From Bradyrhizobium sp. CCBAU 53338 (GTDB lineage: Bacteria > Pseudomonadota > Alphaproteobacteria > Rhizobiales > Xanthobacteraceae), in assembly GCF_015291665.1 (NCBI RefSeq), contig NZ_CP030048.1, positions 3,224,001 through 3,288,000 on the forward strand: a DNA stretch of 64,000 nt, read 5' to 3'. Within the stretch, counting starts at the first letter, position 1, and each line of letters starts with the position of its first letter. This document shows, in pieces, positions 37,089 to 46,234 of the stretch. The translations under genes and the position numbers were made by a program. Below the pieces are notes generated by a model, which had not been told where the DNA came from, searched no databases, and saw nothing but the letters and a program-made list of their open reading frames with translations.

Positions 37089-38378
37089 CTATTCCGCGGG
37101 ACTTTCCATGGTTACTTCCTGCCTGACGTCGTCGCGGGCGAGGATCATCAAGAGGCCGACGATGATGAACTCGACCACGGCAAAGGCAATGAAGGCCCCG
37201 GTGAACAGGCCGGCGGAGGCGTCGATGATGGCGCCCATCATCCAGGGGGCCACGAACGCCGAGAAGATGCCGAATACTTCGGCATAGCCGATCGCCGCCG
37301 GCGCGAGCGCATCGGAATACTTTTCGCTCAACAGGGCAAAGATCGCGCCGCCGCCAAGCAGCGCAACGCCGCTGAGCGCTGCAAACAACACCAGCATTCC
37401 GAATGGCATCGGCGTGACTACGCTCCACAGGAACATCAGTGCCGTGAGAAAGGCAAGGAACGAGGTGAGCTTGATCATGAAGAGCTTGCCCAATCGATCA
37501 GACATGTAACCACCGATCACCAGGAACAGCACCTGAGACAGTCCCATCACGGTGCCGATCACGGCGCCGGAGTCCGGCGCCATGTGCTGCACGGTGATGA
37601 AGGCCGGCACGACCCAGGTGGCCGTGCCGGCGATCGCGAAGGTGCAGGCCACGATGCCAAAGCCGCCCACCGCGATCCATTTCGAACGGAAGATTTCGCC
37701 GAGTGGCAGATGCTGGTGTTGTGCCTCGTTGCCCCAGGTGAAGCCGTCGAGGCCGAGCTCGCGCGGATTGTTGCGGACGACGAGCGCATCGATCGCTGCA
37801 ACGATCAGCGTGCCCATTGCCAGCACGGCGAAGAAGAACCGCCAGCCGGCTGCGATCGTCAGGGGAATGCCGAGTGCGAAATCCATGGTGATGGCGAGGC
37901 TGTAGGCGGCGAGAATGATGCCTACCACCGAGCCCCGCCGACTTTGAGGAAACCAGCCGAAGATCAGCTTCATATTGCCGATGAAGATGCCAGCGTCGAA
38001 GAAGCCGATTGCGAGCCGCAGCAATACGAGCTGCATGTAGCTCTGTACGAACACCTGGAGCACCATGCCGAGGCCGGTGCCCGCAAGTCCGATCAGCAGC
38101 ATATTGCGCGCCGTCATTGCGCGGCTGACCGGCGACCACACCACCATTCCGACGCCGTAGGTCAGCGCAAAGATGCCCTGTGCCAGCCCTGCCTCAGCGG
38201 GATTGAGTTTCAGGCTTTCCGAGACGAAGGGCAGTACTGCGGCGAAGGCGTACCAGTCCGCGGCAAGAAAGATCTCGCAGAGGATGGCGAGTGCCAGCAT
38301 TCCCTTCTGCCATCGTCCAATCCGCTGGCGGTCGCTCTCGGAAATCGTCGTCCAGTTGGTCATCAGCATGGTCATCAT
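37089..38378 (-). CDS. MFS transporter (ACS-like)
   Basis: 429 residues with twelve predicted membrane segments. The first is GMLALAILCEIFLAADWYAF, and the family-type loop is SPVSRAMTARNMLLIG. The C-terminal helix GGGAIFALLSEKY is shared with the partial transporter at the start of the window. AGGACGG precedes ATG 38378. It is the last gene of the flavin-monooxygenase operon, so it probably imports the substrate of that pathway. Confidence 0.9.
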   Translation of the reverse strand: MMTMLMTNWTTISESDRQRIGRWQKGMLALAILCEIFLAADWYAFAAVLPFVSESLKLNPAEAGLAQGIFALTYGVGMVVWSPVSRAMTARNMLLIGLAGTGLGMVLQVFVQSYMQLVLLRLAIGFFDAGIFIGNMKLIFGWFPQSRRGSVVGIILAAYSLAITMDFALGIPLTIAAGWRFFFAVLAMGTLIVAAIDALVVRNNPRELGLDGFTWGNEAQHQHLPLGEIFRSKWIAVGGFGIVACTFAIAGTATWVVPAFITVQHMAPDSGAVIGTVMGLSQVLFLVIGGYMSDRLGKLFMIKLTSFLAFLTALMFLWSVVTPMPFGMLVLFAALSGVALLGGGAIFALLSEKYSDALAPAAIGYAEVFGIFSAFVAPWMMGAIIDASAGLFTGAFIAFAVVEFIIVGLLMILARDDVRQEVTMESPAE

Positions 38379-38420
38379 CCGTCCTTGCGGGGTGCGTATC
38401 GTCGGGGCAAAAGCGCGGCG

Positions 38421-38864
38421 TCAGGTCGGCGCCGGCAGGAATTCGACCTCGTGCTCGGCGGCGCGTCGCACGACCTCCTGCGGATCGGGGAGGTTATGGA
38501 TGCGCTCGAACAGCTCCTTCAGCGAGCGCGTTGGAGCCACCCAGAACAGGCTTGTCGCTGTCTCGCCCGACTTGTTGAAGATGCCGTGGGGAATGCCCTT
38601 GGGCATGCGCACGAGATCGCCGGCTTTGGCAACGAAATCTCTGCCATCGAGCCAGAGATCGTATCGGCCGGTCAGCACATAGACGAACTCGTCCTGGGTC
38701 CAATGCACGTGCGGCGGCACGAAGGTTCCGTCCGGAAACACGGCGTGCCAGGCCATTGAGGCCTCGGAATGTTGCTTGAGCGTGTAGGTCTGGCCCAGAA
38801 TGTTCCAGACGATGTTGTCGAAACCTTCCTTGGAAGGGGTTACGCCCGGGGGCATCTCGATCAT
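38421..38864 (-). CDS. Cupin domain protein
   Basis: 147 residues. The double-stranded beta-helix motifs are PPHVHWTQDEFVYVLTGRYD (metal ligands H-x-H-x5-E) and the downstream histidine in GIPHGIF. The start at 38864 has GAGGA upstream; an in-frame ATG at 38891 overlaps the preceding gene. A small single-domain cupin in a catabolic operon may be an isomerase, decarboxylase or oxygenase. Which one cannot be told. Confidence 0.85.
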   Translation of the reverse strand: MIEMPPGVTPSKEGFDNIVWNILGQTYTLKQHSEASMAWHAVFPDGTFVPPHVHWTQDEFVYVLTGRYDLWLDGRDFVAKAGDLVRMPKGIPHGIFNKSGETATSLFWVAPTRSLKELFERIHNLPDPQEVVRRAAEHEVEFLPAPT

Positions 38865-38887
38865 GCTTATGTCCTCTATTGCTGGAT

Positions 38888-39688
38888 TCAATCGGCAAGG
38901 AAGTCGATGACGTGTTGCGCGGCAGCGGGCGTCTCTTCGAAGACGAGATGGCCCGTCGCGGGCACCAGCGTCATGCGGGCGTCGGGTAGGCCGGCCGTCC
39001 AGACGTGCGCCTGTGCCGTCGGACGCAACCGGTCAGCCGCGCCCCACAACACCAGCGTCGGCATCGAAATCCGATGCAGCCAGTTCGCAAGCTTCGGATT
39101 ACCCTGCGGCTCGCTGCGGATCAGCTTGGCAAAGCCCGTGACCTCCCGACCCAGGCGCTCGTCGAAGCTGGGATCGGGCACCTTTGGGAAGTAACGCAGC
39201 GCCGCTGCGGGATCGTGCGCGAGATAGGCCGGCAATTCCTGCGGCGCGATCTCGAACAATCCCGGGGCGGGCGCGCTCGGCACCACGAGGCCGGCTGGCG
39301 CGACCAGCACCAGCTTGCGCACGCGCTGCGCCTGGCGGATCGCGTACTCTGCGGCGAGCCATCCGCCAAGCGAGAAGCCGGCGAGGTCGAACTGCGCAAG
39401 CGCGAGCTTGTCGAAGAGATCCATGTAGTGGAGGACGTGATCCTCGATCGTGTCGATCGCAGCGGCATCACCGGAGTCGCCAAAGCCGACGTGATAGGGA
39501 ATGATCACGGTGTGCCGCTTCGCCCAGTCGCGCGCCATCTCGAAGCCGGTGAAGGTGCCGGTGCCGTGCAGGAACACCAGCTCCGGACCGCTTCCGATCG
39601 TGTGGACGACCGTCCGCACTCCGTTGATATCGTACTCCGCGCGCGTGAAGCCGGTGAGATCGGGCGAGGGTTTGACGGTATCAAGCAT
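38888..39688 (-). CDS. Alpha/beta hydrolase, ring-cleavage-product hydrolase-like
   Basis: 266 residues. Oxyanion region VFLHGTGTFTGFE, nucleophile GFSLGG, acid in LWGAADRLRP and histidine in PATGHLVFEE. The arrangement resembles C-C hydrolases of meta-cleavage pathways, although ester hydrolysis is equally possible. It lies between the flavin reductase and cupin genes in one minus-strand operon. Confidence 0.88.
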   Translation of the reverse strand: MLDTVKPSPDLTGFTRAEYDINGVRTVVHTIGSGPELVFLHGTGTFTGFEMARDWAKRHTVIIPYHVGFGDSGDAAAIDTIEDHVLHYMDLFDKLALAQFDLAGFSLGGWLAAEYAIRQAQRVRKLVLVAPAGLVVPSAPAPGLFEIAPQELPAYLAHDPAAALRYFPKVPDPSFDERLGREVTGFAKLIRSEPQGNPKLANWLHRISMPTLVLWGAADRLRPTAQAHVWTAGLPDARMTLVPATGHLVFEETPAAAQHVIDFLAD

Positions 39689-39736
39689 GGCGCTATCTCC
39701 GGTTGAGGTCGTCAGGTCGTGTGATGCGAAGGACTC

Positions 39737-40300
39737 TCATGCGGCGTTCGCCTGGCGACCGTTGAGAAGCATGGCGAACTGCTCGACGGCATTGGCGAGC
39801 CGTGCTGCGATGATTGGAGAGAGCGATTCATCCGGCTCGAACTCGCCACTGCTAGCGTAGATCGCGGTCGAGATGGTGCAAGCCTCGAAGAACCCGAACA
39901 GGGGACGGAGTTGGTGCTCGACCACCAGCGAGTGGCGCAGGCCGCCGCCGACGGCGGTGAGCAGCACCGGGCGATTGCGCAGCGCGCCTGGTTCGATCAG
40001 GTCGAATACGTGCTTGAACAAGCCTGGATAGGAGCCCTGGAATACCGGGCAGCCGATCACAAGGCCGTCGGCCTGCTCGATCGCCTCGACGACGGCGCGG
40101 GCCTGGCCGTCGAGGCCGATGCGAGTAAAGGTGGCTACGCCTGAGCCGGCATCAACGAGGTCGAGGACGTCGGTCTCGAGTCCATGCTGCCCGAGCAGGT
40201 CAGCCGCGACGGCTTCCACCAGCACGCGCGACTTCGCCGGTCGCCAACTGTTACCGCAGAATCCAACGATGCGGGATGTCCTCACGTTCACGCCCTTCAT
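39737..40300 (-). CDS. NAD(P)H-dependent FMN reductase
   Basis: 187 residues with a flavodoxin-like fold: SRIVGFCGNSWRPAKSR (phosphate loop), then ADGLVIGCPVFQGSYPGLFKH and LTAVGGG. It resembles SsuE/MsuE reductases. The start at 40300 lies 14 bases after the stop of the monooxygenase gene; a GTG six codons on is possible. It supplies reduced flavin to the adjacent acyl-CoA-dehydrogenase-fold monooxygenase, making a two-component system. Confidence 0.88.
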   Translation of the reverse strand: MKGVNVRTSRIVGFCGNSWRPAKSRVLVEAVAADLLGQHGLETDVLDLVDAGSGVATFTRIGLDGQARAVVEAIEQADGLVIGCPVFQGSYPGLFKHVFDLIEPGALRNRPVLLTAVGGGLRHSLVVEHQLRPLFGFFEACTISTAIYASSGEFEPDESLSPIIAARLANAVEQFAMLLNGRQANAA

Positions 40301-40314
40301 GTCTGGCCGCACGC

Positions 40315-41547
40315 TCAGCCCGTTACCCCGAACACGGTCCACTGCGCATCGGGACCGGGGAGCCCGAGCAGGGCGCGGCCGCATTCCTCGACGATCTGGT
40401 CGGCCATCAGGATGTGCTGGGTGCCGGAGTGGATGTCGCGATAGAACCGCTGCATCGGCGTGTTGTGCAGCGAGGCGCCTCGGGCAGCGCGGTGCGCGAA
40501 GGTCCCGACATCAGACAGCACGTCGTGGATGTGGCGCAGCGACAGCTTCATCATGGTCATCTGGTCCAGCGACGGAGGTTCGCCGCTGGCGCAGGTGTCC
40601 GAGACCTCCTTCCAGGTTTCGTGCACCAGCGCGCAAGCCGCGCGGAAGTGCGCTTCGGCCTGAGCGAACTGAAACTTGAAGCTCGCGCTTTCGCACGATT
40701 TGCCGAAGGGATCCTGGCGCTGGACGATCACCTTCACGAGTTCGTCGAGCATGCGGCGTCCAGCTCCGACCGCCCAGGCCGAATGCGACCAGGCGCTGTA
40801 GCCGGCCAGTCCCAGAGCACCCTGCACACCGCCGCGCCGCGGCGCGCCGATGTCGAAGTCGTAGGTCATGTGGGTCGGCACGAACAGCTCGTCGCCTTCG
40901 CTCAGCGTATAGTCAAAACTTCCGGTGGCACGCAGGCCGAGCACGTCCCAATTGCCCATCAGCTTGATCGTCGAGCGCGGATGGTGGGTTACGACGATCT
41001 TGGGCTTGCCGTTTGGGCCGAGCACCATGTTCTTGCCGGATGCGTCCGTCAGGAAGCAGCCGGAATGCACCCACTCGGCATGCTGGATGCCGCTGCCATA
41101 GGCCCAGTTGCCGCGGATCATGTACCCACCGTCGACCGGGCGGGCGAAACCGCGTGGAACGCCGTTGCCGGCAATGGTAATATCGGGGCCGCCAGCGAAG
41201 ACTTTTCTTATGCCCTCATCCTCGATGTAGATGGCGAGTGTCGTTCCTTCCATGTTGCAGCCGATCGCACACCAGCCAGCGGATGCGTGGGTGTAGGCGA
41301 GACGCTCGATCACGGTCATGGCGTCGTAGGGAAGAAGCTCAGCGCCGCCGACCTCCTTAGGAAACAGCATGTTGTAGATGCCGGCCTTGCGCAGCGCGGC
41401 CACCACGTCATCGGTGAGATAGCCCTGCGCCTCGGCCTGAGCGGCCCTGGATTCGACCAATGGCAGCAGGGCGTCGAGGCGCGCATGAAATTCGGCCACC
41501 GTTGGCGTTGCGGTTGACTTTACGGCGCGCTGCACAGAAAGGCTCAT
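40315..41547 (-). CDS. Flavin-dependent monooxygenase, acyl-CoA dehydrogenase fold
   Basis: 410 residues. It has the acyl-CoA-dehydrogenase fold but with features of the reduced-flavin monooxygenases (HpaH/HsaA/DszC type): AGWCAIGCNMEG, GNWAYGSGIQHAEW, MGNWDVLGLRATGS and the C-terminal GASLHNTPMQRFYRDIHSGTQH. The catalytic glutamate region of true dehydrogenases is absent. The start at 41547 has GGAGA upstream. It heads the operon monooxygenase-reductase-hydrolase-cupin-MFS and is divergent from the LuxR-type regulator. The substrate is probably an aromatic compound (inference). Confidence 0.88.
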   Translation of the reverse strand: MSLSVQRAVKSTATPTVAEFHARLDALLPLVESRAAQAEAQGYLTDDVVAALRKAGIYNMLFPKEVGGAELLPYDAMTVIERLAYTHASAGWCAIGCNMEGTTLAIYIEDEGIRKVFAGGPDITIAGNGVPRGFARPVDGGYMIRGNWAYGSGIQHAEWVHSGCFLTDASGKNMVLGPNGKPKIVVTHHPRSTIKLMGNWDVLGLRATGSFDYTLSEGDELFVPTHMTYDFDIGAPRRGGVQGALGLAGYSAWSHSAWAVGAGRRMLDELVKVIVQRQDPFGKSCESASFKFQFAQAEAHFRAACALVHETWKEVSDTCASGEPPSLDQMTMMKLSLRHIHDVLSDVGTFAHRAARGASLHNTPMQRFYRDIHSGTQHILMADQIVEECGRALLGLPGPDAQWTVFGVTG

Positions 41548-41961
41548 GGTCGATGTCTCCACGTCAGGCTGTTGGCCGCCCGCGCGGATTGACGTCGGCG
41601 GGAAGGCTTGGATCGGCGGGAACACGGGGGCGGCTTTTCGCAAAACGATTCCGCCGCGCGCCAATGCAGTTGGCACGTGTGATGAACGGCTTGCGATGGT
41701 GTCGACGTGTCCCTGTCGGAACCGCGCAAAGGTCGTCGCGCGATCACGATAGTTGAAGGCTAGCGACGAGTTGGGCGAACCGGCAATCCCCCATCATGGG
41801 GGGGCGAGCGTGCGCTGCCGCAAAGCTGAGCCGGTAGAACGAGGCTTTGCCGCATCTTTTCGCTTGACGGAGCAAAGGCCTCGGAAGAAACTTTAGGCTT
41901 ATAATAATCGGCAATTCCGCGTCGTCGCTTCGGGCACGACACGATCTCGCGAGGAGCGGTG
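41548..41961. promoter_or_regulatory. Divergent regulatory region
   Basis: 414 bases between the monooxygenase operon and the LuxR-type regulator. TATAAT at 41900-41905 is a good -10 box reading toward the regulator but has no clear -35. No convincing palindrome was found by eye. Confidence 0.4.
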
Positions 41962-42741
41962 GTGATAGCCGAGCAGGAGGATTTGGATGGTCTGCCCGAG
42001 CGTCAGCTCGCAGATCGGCTGCTGTCGATCGCCGAGAGCCGGTCGGTACGGTCGCTCGGCATTGCCTGCTGTTCCGCGATTGCGAAAATGACGGGATCGC
42101 CGACCGTTGGTCTCTATCTGCTCGATGGGCTCACGCCCGAGTTAGTCTACAGTAGTCACGTCGCGGAAGGCCTGCTCGAAAACTACAAGGCCGGCTTCTG
42201 GAAGTGTGATCCCGTGCTCGACTCCATCATGACCAGGGGGCGCGCGGCAGACGGCGAAACCGTGGTCGGCCCGCAGCGGTGGCGGCACAGTCCGTCCTTC
42301 GAGATGCTGCATGAGTGGGGTCTTGCCTACAACATGGGCGGGCCCCTATGGTCCAGCCACAAGATCGTCGGCGTGCTGTTCACCGCGACGACAGATATGG
42401 ACGCGCCCTACACGTCGCGGACGCGGCAGCGCATGGAAGTGCTGTGCCGTGCCGGTTCGCTTGCTTTGACGAATATGATGAATGCGGGCGAGATCGAGGC
42501 GCATCGCGGCGCCATCTCGGCTCCCGAGCCTGCCGCGACGCTTTCGGCATCGCTTCCGCGGCGTTCGGCCGATGTGGCCGTTCGCGTCTGTCGCGGCCAA
42601 ACCAACAAGGAGATCGCGCGGGAGATGGGGATCTCGGATCAGACCGTGAAGGAGCACGTCGCAAACCTGTGTCGCCGCTTCGGAGCGCATAATCGCACCG
42701 AGCTGGCGGCCTTCCTGCTGAGCCCGGCCAGCCGGCAATAG
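41962..42741 (+). CDS. LuxR family transcriptional regulator with autoinducer-binding-like domain
   Basis: 259 residues. Residues 20-170 form an autoinducer-binding-like domain (FWKCDPVLDSIM, GLAYNMGGPLWSS), and the C-terminal HTH is QTNKEIAREMGISDQTVKEHVANL. It starts with GTG; GAGGAG is best placed for GTG 41962. No luxI-type synthase is visible, so it is a LuxR solo. Divergence from the monooxygenase operon suggests that it senses the pathway substrate or a plant- or microbe-derived signal. Confidence 0.88.
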   Translation: MIAEQEDLDGLPERQLADRLLSIAESRSVRSLGIACCSAIAKMTGSPTVGLYLLDGLTPELVYSSHVAEGLLENYKAGFWKCDPVLDSIMTRGRAADGETVVGPQRWRHSPSFEMLHEWGLAYNMGGPLWSSHKIVGVLFTATTDMDAPYTSRTRQRMEVLCRAGSLALTNMMNAGEIEAHRGAISAPEPAATLSASLPRRSADVAVRVCRGQTNKEIAREMGISDQTVKEHVANLCRRFGAHNRTELAAFLLSPASRQ

Positions 42742-42784
42742 GCGACGAAAGCATGGGCCGCGCCCGCAATCCCTTGCGTCGCCC

Positions 42785-42945
42785 TCACTCGCCCTGGAGC
42801 CATTCCGCGACGCCGCGCCACAGCCTGTCGCAATGCTGGCGGCGGAAGAAGTTGAAATGGCCGATCGCCTTGGCGCCGACGTCGGACGGCTTCACTGTCA
42901 GCACCTCCGGCTTGATCGCCGTGAACCCGGCTCGCGGCATGCCGG
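42785..42945 (-). pseudogene. C-terminal remnant of an alpha/beta hydrolase
   Basis: Ending at TGA 42785-42787, the minus strand reads AGFTAIKPEVLTVKPSDVGA, then AIGHFNFFRRQHCDRLWRGV and a short tail. This is the conserved end, with the catalytic histidine in GHF, of a family of alpha/beta hydrolases common in rhizobia. Nothing upstream in the same frame continues it. Confidence 0.65.
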
Positions 42946-42949
42946 AGGG

Positions 42950-43566
42950 TAAGCGCGACGTGGTCCTGGGTCCGCACCGTCATGCGCGCGAAGTTCTTGA
43001 TCAGCCACTCGCTTCGATCGTCGACAATGCCGTTCTGGAGCCATGATCGTACGATCAGGCCCGCATCCGTCGGCCGAGCCTCGATGAGTTCTAGTAAGAA
43101 ATGGCTGCAAGTTGAGCAGTTTCGCACCGACTGGGCGACGAGTGCTCCGCAGACCTCCGCCAACAAACCTTTCCGCGAGACTTCGCGAAGCACGGCACCT
43201 GCAAGTTTGGCCCGATTATCTTCCAAACAATGTCGAGATCATCCTTCTCTCTCGCCTGCTCGAATAGGTCCGGCAAGACAACCATTCCACGAGCACACGG
43301 AGAGTCTTGGGCTCTTTCAGGACGAAATCGGCCAGGGTTAGGCACAGACTCGTCGAGTAAGACCCCGCGAAAATGTCGGATTCTTCCACATCCCGTCGAG
43401 CCGCCCAATGAGCGGGAATCTCGGAAAGACGTCGCGCCACGCGATCGCCGAGAAGCCTCAAGAGTTTCATCCACAATGAGGCAGGCATGGGCAGATCGCT
43501 AACTTCGCGCCCCATGTATTCGGCGAGATAGTCGTGTTTCGTGAGTTGCTTCGCGATGGCTTCCAA
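42950..43566 (-). pseudogene. Unrecognised decayed gene
   Basis: Consecutive protein-like segments on the minus strand in different frames: LTKHDYLAEYMGREVSDLPM, ESDIFAGSYSTSLCLTLADF, then REKDDLDIVWKIIGPNLQ, then FLLELIEARPTDAGLIVRSW and LIKNFARMTVRTQDHVA. The frames change near 43245 and 43150. The parts read as one alpha-helical protein broken by indels. I do not recognise the family. Confidence 0.5.
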
Positions 43567-43821
43567 TTCAGTCTGGTACTCTGAAAGCGGAGCGCGACGT
43601 TCTTGGTGGTCGAGGGAAGATCACAGGCCAAGATGATCGCAATCCACGATAATGCGCTTTTAGAGCATCTAATTCGTTTTCGGCCTATTAAACCCGATCT
43701 TGTCTGTAGGACCGTTAGTGATGTTTTAGCATCAAAACCTGAAATTTGCCGAGGCAGGCTCGCGATTTGCTCTTGCTCAGAGAAAAGTTCACTTGAGCCA
43801 CGGACCGTTGAGGAAACAACC

Positions 43822-45234
43822 ATGACTGTACTGTCTCGCGGCGCAGACCGTTTTCTTGTGCCGGCGTCGCTCGGCGCAGTGCTCATCGCAAATCATGATC
43901 CGTCATCGACCGGCCTTTGGCTGGGTCTCGCAGCGGCGGCCGCTCCACTCGTCATGAGCTTCGTGTCACGATATCGATCAATCGGCAACGAAACTTCGAC
44001 GGAACTGGATGAGCTGGCGGCTAGCGCGTTCTCTGCGACGCCGGACGGAATCGCCATTTTTGATCAGGATAAGTGTTTGATTGCAAACGACGCCGCAGCG
44101 CGGATTGTCGGCCTGAAATCCGGCCGCGAGATGGCTGGCCTTCAGCTAACGTCTATTTCGCTCGACCCTCAACCGGATGGCAGGAGCGTCGCGGAGTCCT
44201 TCGCGGAAACCGGCGCGCTTTTAGCCAAAACCGGGAAGGCTGCGTTTGAATGGTGGGTTCGCCGAACGGACGGCACCGCCACTCCCATTCGAGTCGCTGT
44301 GGTGGTGTCAGAAACACGCAACGGCAGGCGGGTCTCGGTCGCCTCTTGGCAGGACATCTCGGCATTAATCGAAATACGCGAGGGGCGCGCGCGAACGATG
44401 AATGCACTGGCGGCTGACCTTGATCGCAGCGTCATGGGAATTGTTGAAGCTGTTTCGTCGCAGGCTGTCGAACTCAACGTCGCAGCGGCCTCCCTTTCGG
44501 GTTCCGCCGAGCAAAATCAGCAGGAAGCTAAGGCAGTAGCCCTCAGCGCCGAGCAAGCATCGCTGAACGTTCAATCGATGGCTTCCGCTACGACGGAGTT
44601 GGCTTCGGCTATCCGGGAGGTCGGTCGTCAAGTGGAGGACTCTGCTGCGGTTACCAAAGATGCCGTGGCAGAAGCTGACAAGGTGAACGGAATCATACGA
44701 GAGCTAGCGGCTGCCTCCCAGAAAATCGGCGACGTAGTCAACCTGATCAACGCCATCGCGAGCCAAACCAATCTACTTGCCTTGAACGCGACGATCGAGG
44801 CCGCACGAGCAGGCGAGGCCGGCAAGGGGTTCGCGGTGGTCGCACAGGAGGTCAAAGCGTTGGCTAGTCAAACGGGTAAAGCGACCGACGAAATTGCCGC
44901 GCAAATCAACTCTGTTCAAACGGCCTCGCGTAATGCCGTCGGCGCGATTGAAGCGATCTCAGGTACGATCGAAAGGATCAGCGAGATTGCGGCCGCCATC
45001 GCCACCGCAGTGGAGCAACAGGGGCGAGCAACGACCCAAATCGCCGGCAACGTGCAACAGGCCTCAGATAGCGTCGATCAGGTAAGCGGGCGCATCGTGA
45101 ACGTCACTCGGGCCTCGACCGAGACTGAAGCGGCTTCCGGAAAAGTAGTCAGCTCTGCTCAGCAGCTCTCGCAGCAGGCTGCGCGTCTCAAGACCGACGT
45201 CAGCGACTTCGTGCTCAGGATTAGAGCGTCTTAA
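43822..45234 (+). CDS. Methyl-accepting chemotaxis protein with PAS domain
   Basis: 470 residues. Two short N-terminal hydrophobic segments (near residues 10-25 and 33-50) anchor it. A PAS domain follows ([20 protein letters not shown], then WQDIS). The MCP signalling domain has hairpin tip [20 protein letters not shown] and [17 protein letters not shown]. No HAMP domain and no periplasmic ligand domain are evident, so it probably senses an internal or redox signal through PAS. AGGA lies upstream of ATG 43822; the longer frame has no ribosome site. Confidence 0.9.
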   Translation: MTVLSRGADRFLVPASLGAVLIANHDPSSTGLWLGLAAAAAPLVMSFVSRYRSIGNETSTELDELAASAFSATPDGIAIFDQDKCLIANDAAARIVGLKSGREMAGLQLTSISLDPQPDGRSVAESFAETGALLAKTGKAAFEWWVRRTDGTATPIRVAVVVSETRNGRRVSVASWQDISALIEIREGRARTMNALAADLDRSVMGIVEAVSSQAVELNVAAASLSGSAEQNQQEAKAVALSAEQASLNVQSMASATTELASAIREVGRQVEDSAAVTKDAVAEADKVNGIIRELAAASQKIGDVVNLINAIASQTNLLALNATIEAARAGEAGKGFAVVAQEVKALASQTGKATDEIAAQINSVQTASRNAVGAIEAISGTIERISEIAAAIATAVEQQGRATTQIAGNVQQASDSVDQVSGRIVNVTRASTETEAASGKVVSSAQQLSQQAARLKTDVSDFVLRIRAS

Positions 45235-46214
45235 CAAACAGGCCGTTCTCGCGTCATGACATGTTGCTCATCGAGCAACGGCTGGACGGCGTCCGGTTCA
45301 GCCTAACCTTGTTACTCATACCGGCGGGGTTAACGCTGAGGTCTGCTATCATGGCTTTGATCATCGTTGCCCATGGTTCTAAATGATTGGACGTTATGCA
45401 ACGACGCTCAGTGAGACACAGTCAGGATCGATCTTGTTGGCGCTTCTGATCGATTTCCGCGCGCTGGCTGTTGGTGAGCGCACTAGAATTCACCATCAAT
45501 CGTCGTCGTTAGAACGAGCGGGACCCCGACCAGGTTCAGGCGACCTCCCGGCAATCTTGATCGTCAGTCGAGCAATAGTTTGTGGTGAAGGCGATGGTTG
45601 TTCGTAACTATCCAAACCGCGTTTTCGGGTTCTGTCGGGTTCCCGCCGTCGATTATTGGTCCATCTAGTTGGCATTGGAAAGACGAACCGATCACGCGTT
45701 CGATCAATTGTCTGATCGCGAGCGCGATGATTGGCACCGGTACGGTCCGCGGTGCATTCAGAGCTGTCTACAGCGTCAACTAGCAATGCGAGTCGGATCC
45801 GTCTCAATTATGGCTCAGCTCGTGTCGATGTGCGATGCCCGCAGCCATCATAGTTTCTATTGCCCATCGTGGCCGAAGTCGGCGCGGCTACCGTTCTTAG
45901 CTACGCAGTTCTTGGCGAATAATTTCCCAAAGAGTGCGCCGGGCGCGCCAACACCATTCTCGACTTCTGCCATATCGGGGCAGCCTTCCTGCAATTCCCG
46001 ACGAGCGTCGTCCTACAACGGCGGGCGCCTGATGCCGGACATTATCCGGAAACCGCCTATGAAACGGCATTCGCTCTCAACCTCGGGTTGGAGCATGGCG
46101 AGGTTTTGGGCTGCCTTGGCTTCTCCGCGCAATCAGGGGAATTTTCGCACTTCTTCGAACGTCCGATGTGCCTGCAAAATACGACAGGTGTCGCCGACAT
46201 CGGTCTCTGGTTGT
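45235..46214. other. Intergenic/junction region before the helicase
   Basis: Holds repeat copy 2 (45527-45597) and a protein-like fragment (45931-46234). Between 45600 and 45920 no feature is recognised. The N-terminal 140 or so residues expected for the helicase are not found, so a rearrangement end lies near 46215. Confidence 0.45.
45527..45597 (+). repeat. Diverged intergenic repeat, copy 2
   Basis: Aligns with 1651-1724 (see that entry). Both lie in non-coding stretches at the edges of apparently rearranged segments. Confidence 0.45.
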
Positions 46215-46234
46215 GTGTCGCGTTCCGAGGATAG
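45931..46234 (+). pseudogene. Fragment of an unrecognised protein fused upstream of the helicase
   Basis: One frame ending at TAG 46232-46234 reads RANTILDFCHIGAAFLQFPT, then HYPETAYETAFALNLGLEHG and GEFSHFFERP. It has no start codon and overlaps the first bases of the helicase frame. The composition is protein-like but I do not recognise the family. It is probably the remnant at the recombination junction. Confidence 0.35.

Noticed and set aside
37584..38759. Plus-strand 391-codon frame over the MFS gene
   Set aside because: It has no membrane segments and no family resemblance, whereas the minus strand gives a complete 12-helix transporter.
40276..41517. Plus-strand open frame of 413 codons over the flavin monooxygenase gene
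   Set aside because: The minus strand encodes a full acyl-CoA-dehydrogenase-fold protein in operon context; the plus frame is composition-driven.
45669..46214. In-frame extension of the helicase to ATG 45669
   Set aside because: The extra 182 residues do not resemble the known helicase N-terminus and overlap a fragment of another protein in a different frame.
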